19,734 bases of DNA, taken from NCBI GenBank assembly GCA_002306975.1, contig DBTI01000119.1, positions 1-19,734 on the forward strand, in the 5' to 3' direction. Below the pieces are notes generated by a model that ran no database searches, had not been told where the DNA came from, and saw nothing but the letters and a program-made list of their open reading frames with translations. The stretch's first letter is position 1, and every line of letters starts with the position of its first letter. This document shows positions 14,495-19,734 of the stretch, piece by piece. The stretch comes from Ruminococcaceae bacterium UBA1320. GTDB lineage: Bacteria; Bacillota; Clostridia; Oscillospirales; Ethanoligenentaceae. The translations under genes and the position numbers were made by a program.

Positions 14495-15688
14495 TTAATT
14501 AATGATGGCTTTTACAATACTGTCGTCGGAGACTATGTCTACACACCCAATTCCTTTGACTCGCGCATACTCTTTTGTCTCCTCAAGTGTAGAAAAGTCG
14601 CTCATTTCACAAACGTGACCTGCGGAAGTCAGTGTTTCCATATGCTCAAAAGCAGCTTTTGCCCCGCCAAGTTCATAATAAACGAGTACATCCGGGCGGT
14701 TTGATTTTTGGATAATGTTCGCGTTGCGTGCAACCGCCTCGCTGTTTACCGCAAAGCCTGTTGCAGCCATTTCTACCCCAAAGCCTTCGGAAAGACCATC
14801 ATAGCGGCCGCCTGAAAGTACATATTCACCCGAGCCCTGCATATAGCCGCGGAAAGCGACACCGTTATAATAATCAATCTGCTGCACAAGACCAAGGTCA
14901 ATCATAATATTCTTTTTAAGCCCCATATTGCACAGTACATCATAGATTGAACGCAGGTAGTTAATTGTTTCAACCGCCTCGTCGTTTGGCGCTATTTCAA
15001 GCGCCTTTTTGAAAACCTCAGCTCCGCCGAAAAGCCTTGGCAGCTCAATAAGCGCGCGGCTTGCGGCGCTGGATTTTGCGCTGTCGGTGAGGATCTCTGT
15101 GAGCGCGGCGTAATTTTTCAGTTCTATGTATTTTCTAATCTGCTCTTTTTCTTCTGTCGAGCATGGCAGCTCATCAATCAAAGTTTTGAAAAATCCCACG
15201 TGGCCAATTTCAAATCTGAAATCATCCGTAACACTTTTTAATGCGTCTATTGCCGTTGCGATAACTTCAAGATCCGCCTTGATGCCGCTGATGCCGAGCA
15301 ACTCGATGCCGCATTGCGGAACCTCGTCACGACGACCGGAAAGCGACGGGCTGATTCGGAAAACATTCTGATTATAATAGAGCCTTAGCGGTGGCTGAAA
15401 CCCTTTAAGCTTGGTGGAAGCCACACGCACAACCGGCATTGTGTTGTCGGGGCGGACAACAAGAATGCGTCCTTTGCTGTCTATTAATTTATACATCATT
15501 TCCTGCGGCATAGCGGAAGCCTTGCCGTTAAAAACATCATAAAATTCAAGCGAAGGAGTTATAACCTCGTTGAATCCTCTGCTTTTGAAAAGCTCCGTCA
15601 TACTGTTCTGTACATCCCGCAGAGCCTCACATTCCTTAAAAAGCTGGTCGCATGTGCCTTCAGGTATCATGCTGCCGTAACGCGCCAC
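14495..15688 (-). CDS. hisZ: ATP phosphoribosyltransferase regulatory subunit
   Basis: HisZ is a catalytically inactive relative of histidyl-tRNA synthetase that forms an octamer with short HisG and senses histidine. The 397-residue product shows IPEGTCDQLF near the start, RGFNEVITPSLEFYDVF, LVVRPDNTMPVVRVAS and YYNQNVFRISPSLSGRRDEVPQCG (in two blocks), the counterpart of class II synthetase motif 2, then IDYYNGVAFRGYMQGSG and LSGGRYDGL. The anticodon-binding domain typical of true HisRS is not evident. ATG 15709 has no ribosome binding site, while GTG 15688 follows AGGGGGAAGG closely, so I chose GTG. It is the first gene of the his operon. Confidence 0.94.
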   Translation of the reverse strand: MARYGSMIPEGTCDQLFKECEALRDVQNSMTELFKSRGFNEVITPSLEFYDVFNGKASAMPQEMMYKLIDSKGRILVVRPDNTMPVVRVASTKLKGFQPPLRLYYNQNVFRISPSLSGRRDEVPQCGIELLGISGIKADLEVIATAIDALKSVTDDFRFEIGHVGFFKTLIDELPCSTEEKEQIRKYIELKNYAALTEILTDSAKSSAASRALIELPRLFGGAEVFKKALEIAPNDEAVETINYLRSIYDVLCNMGLKKNIMIDLGLVQQIDYYNGVAFRGYMQGSGEYVLSGGRYDGLSEGFGVEMAATGFAVNSEAVARNANIIQKSNRPDVLVYYELGGAKAAFEHMETLTSAGHVCEMSDFSTLEETKEYARVKGIGCVDIVSDDSIVKAIIN

Positions 15689-15748
15689 AAGCCTTCCCCC
15701 TATAATCATTTTACTATTGCAACTTTAAATTAAAACGGTAAAGCTGGA

Positions 15749-15783
15749 TGTCATCTCCCCCGCCTTCGGCGGGGGAGATGACA
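15749..15783 (-). repeat. GC-rich 16-bp perfect hairpin in the his leader
   Basis: A perfect inverted repeat of 16 bp with a 3-nt loop (arms from TGTCATCTCCCCCGCC) lies between the his promoter and hisZ. No T tract follows on either strand, so it is not a standard terminator. It could be an attenuator-like or stabilising hairpin in the leader RNA, or a dispersed intergenic palindrome. Its strong GC content contrasts with the AT-rich spacer around it. Confidence 0.85.
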
Positions 15784-15819
15784 AAACTATTTCACTTTAA
15801 TATTGTAATTGCCATAACC

Positions 15820-15867
15820 TGCTAAATCACTTGTAAAGGATCAATTTAGCATATTAGTATTTTAGCA
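15820..15867 (-). promoter_or_regulatory. TGCTAAA repeats at the his promoter, possible operator
   Basis: On the minus strand TGCTAAA occurs twice in direct orientation 16 bp apart (15860-15867 as TGCTAAAA, 15844-15851 as TGCTAAAT), and its inverted copy ATTTAGCA lies at 15820-15827. The first copy overlaps the -10 box. The second and third form an 8-bp inverted repeat with a 16-nt loop at the expected 5' end of the transcript. This layout suits a repressor operator or a 5' stem-loop; the regulator is not identified here. Confidence 0.5.
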
Positions 15868-15887
15868 TGATAAACTGTCAAAGTCAA
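15859..15887 (-). promoter_or_regulatory. Strong sigma-A promoter of the his operon
   Basis: The minus strand reads TTGACT (15882-15887), a 17-bp spacer, then TAAAAT (15859-15864) preceded by TGC, giving an extended -10. This is close to the vegetative consensus. The leader to the hisZ GTG is about 165 nt. I looked for a T-box (GGTACCGCG-type sequence) and for a peptide with His codons in the leader and found neither. Confidence 0.85.
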
Positions 15888-15967
15888 CTCTAAATAAAAA
15901 GAGTATATGCTTTTTGTTGATTATCTATAAATATATTCAACAATGATACTGCCATTTTGTTTTCACT

Positions 15968-16801
15968 TTAATCGAGCATTAGGTTTACGTATGGGTTCAG
16001 ATTTTTAACCAGTTCATAAGTTTTATCCGTCGATGAAATAAGCATTCCATATCTTTCTGTCTTTGTTTCAAACTTGTACTGATTATTTGGCGGCAGCAAA
16101 AAAGAAAACAATCCGCAGTCATAATGGGAGAGCAGTATTGATGAAAGCGCAGAAATATCTCCGCAAACCTCTTTCACTTCGACCCTGTTATCGTGCTTGC
16201 GGGCCAAAGCGTACCCACCGTCAAATTCAAGGATCTCACCGCCTGTAAACTTCCATTCCGCAAAAGCATAGGAAAGTTCCGTTTTGCGCCACTGAATCAC
16301 CGGACTAAAAAACTTCAATCGGCTTTCGTAATAATCTGAAATTTTAGAAAAAGAAACATTTGATGAAGAAATTTCTTTAAGATTCTCACGATTCAAAGAT
16401 GCTTTTTTTACTCCAAACGCGGTTTTAAAGCCAAGCCTGCCGTAATAATCATAGAGGCTGCCGTTCGCCGGAAGCAGAAAGGTAAAAGCGCACCCAAGCG
16501 AGTCGCCATAAGCTACAGCAGCCTTAATCAGCTGCGCCATAATACCATGCCCACGATATTCCGGCAATGTAGCCGCGGCATAGACATACATTACAGGCTC
16601 GCTTCTGCCGCTTATAAACATATCGGCAAAGCGAAGGTGCAGCATGGCAACAGGTGAACCGTTTTCGAAAAAGGCAAGGCAGTTTTGCGGGCTATAGCCG
16701 TTATCAAGAAAAAAGTTGATATAGCTTTCAATGTCTCCAAAACAAACCTGCCATATTTTGAATAAAGCGTCGCGATCGCCGGCATCCGGATTTTTTATCA
16801 C
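15968..16801 (-). CDS. GNAT family N-acetyltransferase
   Basis: This 277-residue protein has an N-terminal GNAT domain with the acetyl-CoA binding loop TLPEYRGHGIMAQLI (Arg83-Gly84-His85-Gly86) and the closing FLLPANGSLYDYYGRLGFKT block (about 108-126). The C-terminal half (about 135-277) resembles the second domain of larger, Eis-like GNAT proteins, but the substrate cannot be told. The start is GTG 16801 in a GTGA overlap with the DUF2156 gene, so it is translationally coupled. Downstream there is only a weak AAAAAG/CTTTTT hairpin before the his promoter. Confidence 0.85.
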   Translation of the reverse strand: MIKNPDAGDRDALFKIWQVCFGDIESYINFFLDNGYSPQNCLAFFENGSPVAMLHLRFADMFISGRSEPVMYVYAAATLPEYRGHGIMAQLIKAAVAYGDSLGCAFTFLLPANGSLYDYYGRLGFKTAFGVKKASLNRENLKEISSSNVSFSKISDYYESRLKFFSPVIQWRKTELSYAFAEWKFTGGEILEFDGGYALARKHDNRVEVKEVCGDISALSSILLSHYDCGLFSFLLPPNNQYKFETKTERYGMLISSTDKTYELVKNLNPYVNLMLD

Positions 16802-17700
16802 AGGGAAACACCGTCTTTTAGCGTAGCAAAATTTTTCTCAAGCAGAATTGAAGGGTGATATGACAGTTTGGCTTTGCGAAGCCCCTCTTCACCCGCGTCG
16901 TCCTCACGGTTTATATAGCTAAAGTTTTCACAGTTGTGAGCCGCAAACTCACGATTTATTACGGTATAAGCACCTTCAACATCGCTGAAAGCTTTTTCAA
17001 TATGAACAACAAAAGTATCATTATTGATCTTTTGCCCTATTGAAAAAGCTACTACCCGGCCGTCAAGCGTTATCATACCACCCGACATTCCAAGCTCAAA
17101 ATAATGCTCAAATGCCTGTTTTACTGCGCAATACTCTAAATTGAGGCTTAAATCGTTACCACAGCCATTTATTTTGCACCATTCGATACTCATCTTTTCA
17201 CATTCATTTATGTTCTCATGGGTTATTACATCGTAACTCCAGTTACCAAGCCGTTCAAAACGTGCAATATGGTTGCGTTTTGAATGCAGTTTGCGCCCGG
17301 CAAGCGTAATGAGATCGCTCGCATTATAAATATAGTCATATGAGTCCCTGACCGGCTCATAGTCGAATTTTCCCGGGAAAACCTCTTCAAGCTTCGTTCT
17401 CATTTCCGGCGTTACACATGCAAGCTTAAATTCAGTGCCATCATCTTTTGCTTGTTCATAGATAAGCCTTGTGGCCTTTTCAAGGTCGCCAATCCCCGCC
17501 GGAAACAGGTAAAAAGTTTTGTCTTGATTCTTAAATCTGACATACATATAATTCTGTTCAAAAGCGAACTGGGTATTATATACTCTTCTCCAGATGAAAA
17601 GGTCACCGAAACAATATTCGCAAAGACGGTAATTTAATGGATACAGAATGCTGTTAGCCGTCTGTCTGTCTTCGATTTGCGGTTCTTTAAAGTTAAGCAT
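16798..17700 (-). CDS. DUF2156 protein (LPG-synthetase C-terminal-like, acyltransferase fold)
   Basis: This 300-residue protein belongs to the DUF2156 family, which shares the double-GNAT fold of the C-terminal domain of MprF, the enzyme that adds amino acids from aminoacyl-tRNA to phosphatidylglycerol. Markers are RLCEYCFGDLFIWRRVYN (25-42), the basic block LAGRKLHSKRNHIARF (133-148), DGRVVAFSIGQ (213-223), VHIEKAFSDVEGAYTVINRE (in 232-251) and the hallmark REDDAGEEGLRKAKLSYHP (265-283). It has no membrane segments, unlike MprF. The substrate is unknown. GGGGG lies 4-5 nt before the ATG. It is 15 nt downstream of the Gmk-like gene and overlaps the GNAT gene, which may suggest a joint role, but that is inference. 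Confidence 0.88.
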   Translation of the reverse strand: MLNFKEPQIEDRQTANSILYPLNYRLCEYCFGDLFIWRRVYNTQFAFEQNYMYVRFKNQDKTFYLFPAGIGDLEKATRLIYEQAKDDGTEFKLACVTPEMRTKLEEVFPGKFDYEPVRDSYDYIYNASDLITLAGRKLHSKRNHIARFERLGNWSYDVITHENINECEKMSIEWCKINGCGNDLSLNLEYCAVKQAFEHYFELGMSGGMITLDGRVVAFSIGQKINNDTFVVHIEKAFSDVEGAYTVINREFAAHNCENFSYINREDDAGEEGLRKAKLSYHPSILLEKNFATLKDGVSL

Positions 17701-17715
17701 AAAGCCCCCAAGGTT

Positions 17716-18300
17716 TTATTTATTATTCAAAATATATTTTTTAATTTTAGATACACATTCATCAAGATTGTTGTTAGAAAAATCTATCATTATTCCGGAT
17801 TTTTTTAGTCGGTTGTCATTAAAATCTTCACGGTCGGCAAGAAAGCGACGGCATAATTCATAATAGTCCGGCGAATGCTGCGCCCTTTCCCGAGTCAGTG
17901 CCCTCGTAAGCCTCTCTCCGTCCTCTACGGTAATATAAAGCGGCACTGCCGCTGTTCCGAAACGTTTGGCTAACCCGTCAAAAGCCTCTAGCGTAGCAAT
18001 AGTCAAATAGTCGCCGTGGGAAAGATCGATTTTCCCATCGTCAACGGTACAGTAATACCAAACGCCTTTTACTGTGTCGTATTGACGCATTTCTATTATT
18101 TTGCCCGTGTTTTTGAAATTCATCAGCTCATCTTGAGTAATAAAATTATACTCAACGCCATTTTGTTCATTATCACGCCGCGGCCTTGTTGTATAGGTTA
18201 CAACAGGTGAAAGCAAAAGTTCACTTTCAACTAACAGCCTTTTAAAAACCGTGTCTTTGCCGGAACCGCTTTTACCGATTAAGCAAAAAAGTCTGCCCAT
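17716..18300 (-). CDS. Guanylate-kinase-like P-loop protein
   Basis: This 194-residue product has the guanylate kinase layout: P-loop LIGKSGSGKDT (6-16), a lid-side arginine block TYTTRPRRDNEQNGVEYNF and a later GVWYYCTVDD stretch where Gmk has YYGT, followed by the helical LTRERAQHSPDYYELCRRF. The P-loop ends in KDT rather than the usual KGT or KST, and the GMP-site residues differ, so it is a paralogue and need not be the cell's main guanylate kinase. ATG 18300 matches related N-termini (MGRLFCLIGKSG); a GTG three codons upstream is possible. It lies 15 nt after thyX. Confidence 0.85.
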   Translation of the reverse strand: MGRLFCLIGKSGSGKDTVFKRLLVESELLLSPVVTYTTRPRRDNEQNGVEYNFITQDELMNFKNTGKIIEMRQYDTVKGVWYYCTVDDGKIDLSHGDYLTIATLEAFDGLAKRFGTAAVPLYITVEDGERLTRALTRERAQHSPDYYELCRRFLADREDFNDNRLKKSGIMIDFSNNNLDECVSKIKKYILNNK

Positions 18301-18315
18301 TTGCAACACATTTCC

Positions 18316-19098
18316 TTACTGTTTTTGTTCGGCGCCGCCGCGCAATTTTTCGAAGGTTTCGCACATTTCTTTTACTCTTCCACAGCTCATTTTACCCTCT
18401 TTACATCCTCCGTGAACGCATGAAGGACCGGCATTGGAAAACACATGAGGGGCAACCTCATAGACAAGCCGGAACATCTCCTGAGCAAGCGCCCGAATTT
18501 CCCATTGCGCACGGTTGCAGCAGCGCAGCGAGAAGAAATTTTCAAGGCTGCGGCAGTTCATTGTCATCATTATTTTGGTTGTGCAGGCGTTTGGCAGCAC
18601 GAAACGCGCGTCTTCTATTGCAAGCTTGTCCGCCGCGGAATTTGCTGCCTTTTCACTCATCCCTTCACTTAACAGATTTGCTTTGTGCTTTTCTTTAAGT
18701 ATCGCGGCTATTTTCTCGTAATGCCGCTGATCCTCTTCCATCGCAGTGATAAACTCCGCCTTTGCCTCCTTATTTTCGGCAATTTCGGGCGGAATTACAT
18801 ATTCAAACATGTTTTCACGGACATAACGCTGGCTCTGCACACTGAATGAGGCGATGCGGTGGCGCGTTATCTGCGCAAGGAGTGAACGCGATACGCCTTC
18901 TATTCCGAATGTAAACGATGAATGCTCCATAACGCTTGAATGCCCAAGCTGTGAAATCATTTTTACATAAGAGGCGGTTTTTTCGTCATCAAGACCATCC
19001 ATTATGTCGTCTACATCGCTTTTTGAGTAACAGAATTTTGCCGCCGCGGCAACCAGCTTTTCCGGTTCCGGGGTATATCCCAAAAGTTTTACTTTCAT
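18316..19098 (-). CDS. thyX: Flavin-dependent thymidylate synthase (ThyX)
   Basis: ThyX makes dTMP from dUMP using methylenetetrahydrofolate and FAD with NADPH, as an alternative to ThyA. The 260-residue product shows SSVMEHSSFTF, the ThyX signature RHRIASFSVQSQRY (79-92), ARFVLPNACTTKIMMTMNCR (in 164-183) and FFSLRCCNRAQWEIR. The C-terminal tail has four cysteines (227, 232, 239, 246) with GPSCVHGGC and KMSCGR, which may be a metal site. AAAGG lies 9 nt before the ATG. A TATAAT at 19135-19140 could be a -10, but no -35 is seen. Confidence 0.96.
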   Translation of the reverse strand: MKVKLLGYTPEPEKLVAAAAKFCYSKSDVDDIMDGLDDEKTASYVKMISQLGHSSVMEHSSFTFGIEGVSRSLLAQITRHRIASFSVQSQRYVRENMFEYVIPPEIAENKEAKAEFITAMEEDQRHYEKIAAILKEKHKANLLSEGMSEKAANSAADKLAIEDARFVLPNACTTKIMMTMNCRSLENFFSLRCCNRAQWEIRALAQEMFRLVYEVAPHVFSNAGPSCVHGGCKEGKMSCGRVKEMCETFEKLRGGAEQKQ

Positions 19099-19152
19099 AA
19101 CATTATACCTTTCAAAATATTTTTTATGATTTATATTATACTACCGGTGAAA

Positions 19153-19734
19153 TCATTTTCCTGTGCGGCCTGTTATCCGCCATGCAAAGGCCCTCAATAT
19201 GTATGCCGGCAGCTTCATCATGCGGAAAAAGCGTGATGGCTGTTTACTCAGCCTGTAAAGCCACTCAAGGTTGTGCCTTATAAAGAAATCTGGAGCGCGC
19301 TTTACTTCACCTGCAAAAACGTCAAGGCTTCCGCCAATTCCAAGCATTACGGCGTTTAATTCTTTGCGGTTTCTTTGCATGAAAAGTTCCTGACGGGGCG
19401 AACCGAGTGCAACAAAAAGCACATCCGGGCGCGCCGCTTTTATCCCATCAAGCACTTCGGAATCTTCATTAAAGTAACCGTGTTGTATACCGGCGATAAC
19501 TACCCCGGGGTATTGCCCGGCTATCTTTTCCGCTGCCTTCTGCCCGATTCCGGGCTTTGCACCAAGTAAAAAAAGCCTTTTTTCGCCTTTTGACAAAAGC
19601 GCGAGCAGTTCCTTTGCAACATCAAAACCGGCTGCACGGCCTGCAAGCGGTGACCCCAGAATTTTTGAAGCCATAACAACTCCGGCACCGTCGGGCAGCA
19701 CATAATCAGCGTTATCAATCGCCGCTTTAAGCGT
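19153..19734 (-). CDS. WecG/TagA family glycosyltransferase (GT26), N-terminus beyond window
   Basis: Members transfer a sugar, usually N-acetylmannosamine, to undecaprenyl-diphosphate-GlcNAc on the inner face of the membrane, the second step of linkage-unit synthesis for wall teichoic acid or related polymers. The visible 193 residues run to the TGA at 19155-19153 and include ADYVLPDGAGVVMASKILG, LFLLGAKPGIGQKAAEKI, LFVALGSPRQELFM, GIGGSLDVFAGEVKRAPDF and the end NLEWLYRLSKQPSRFFRM, all GT26 landmarks. The frame stays open through the window edge at 19734, so the gene is cut; the GTG at 19701 is internal. The gene is 54 nt upstream of thyX and may or may not share its transcript. Confidence 0.92.
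   Translation of the reverse strand, partial: TLKAAIDNADYVLPDGAGVVMASKILGSPLAGRAAGFDVAKELLALLSKGEKRLFLLGAKPGIGQKAAEKIAGQYPGVVIAGIQHGYFNEDSEVLDGIKAARPDVLFVALGSPRQELFMQRNRKELNAVMLGIGGSLDVFAGEVKRAPDFFIRHNLEWLYRLSKQPSRFFRMMKLPAYILRAFAWRITGRTGK

Noticed and set aside
15749..15783. Reading the GC-rich hairpin as a terminator for the GNAT gene
   Set aside because: It lies downstream of the his promoter in the transcription direction, and no T tract follows on either strand.
15689..15967. T-box or histidine-rich leader peptide upstream of hisZ
   Set aside because: No GGTACCGCG-like T-box core and no peptide with His codons; the only short frame after an AGG-like site encodes MAITILK without histidine.
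19135..19163. Promoter for thyX
   Set aside because: A TATAAT is present at 19135-19140, but the sequence 17 bp upstream (CAGGAA) is not a -35 and there is no TG extension.

Overview
The window is a stretch of ordinary chromosome from an endospore-forming, low-to-moderate-GC Firmicute. It most resembles the Clostridia (Oscillospirales / Ruminococcaceae-like), judged from the complete spoIIIA operon, strong GGAGG-type ribosome binding sites, a short HisG paired with HisZ, and ThyX. Every gene I can support is on the minus strand, so transcription runs from high to low coordinates. That co-orientation suggests a leading-strand segment. I see no tRNA, rRNA, CRISPR array, insertion sequence or phage gene.

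In the order of transcription the layout is as follows. (1) 19734-15968: the 3' part of a TagA/WecG-type glycosyltransferase (cut by the window edge), thyX (flavin-dependent thymidylate synthase), a guanylate-kinase-like protein, a DUF2156 protein and a GNAT acetyltransferase. The last four are tightly packed and probably co-transcribed. (2) 15887-7936: a strong sigma-A-type promoter, a leader of about 165 nt with repeats and a 16-bp perfect hairpin, then ten histidine genes hisZ-G-D-C-B-H-A-F-I-E, closed by a rho-independent terminator at 7936-7965. Only the histidinol-phosphatase is missing from the pathway. (3) 7834-2686: spoIIIAA-AB-AC-AD-AE-AF-AG-AH, the mother-cell half of the SpoIIIA-SpoIIQ channel of the engulfed forespore. 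(4) 2685-2236: yqhY (Asp23/Gls24 family) as a one-gene unit with its own extended -10 promoter and its own terminator. (5) 2108-1: nusB, a TsaD/Kae1 paralogue and the start of xseA, overlapping or nearly so. The order spoIIIA - yqhY - nusB - xseA matches the Bacillus subtilis neighbourhood, but accBC and folD are absent and a Kae1-like gene sits between nusB and xseA.

The points most worth a second look are hisI, which has no ATG/GTG/TTG at its proper N-terminus but an ACG ideally placed after GGAGGAG; the TGCTAAA repeats at the his promoter and the GC-rich palindrome in its leader; the Kae1 paralogue that keeps the metal ligands but has lost the N-terminal DET motif; paired hairpins between spoIIIAB and spoIIIAC; and a Cys-rich tail on ThyX. 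I found no convincing undescribed multi-gene system; most of the window is core metabolism and sporulation.
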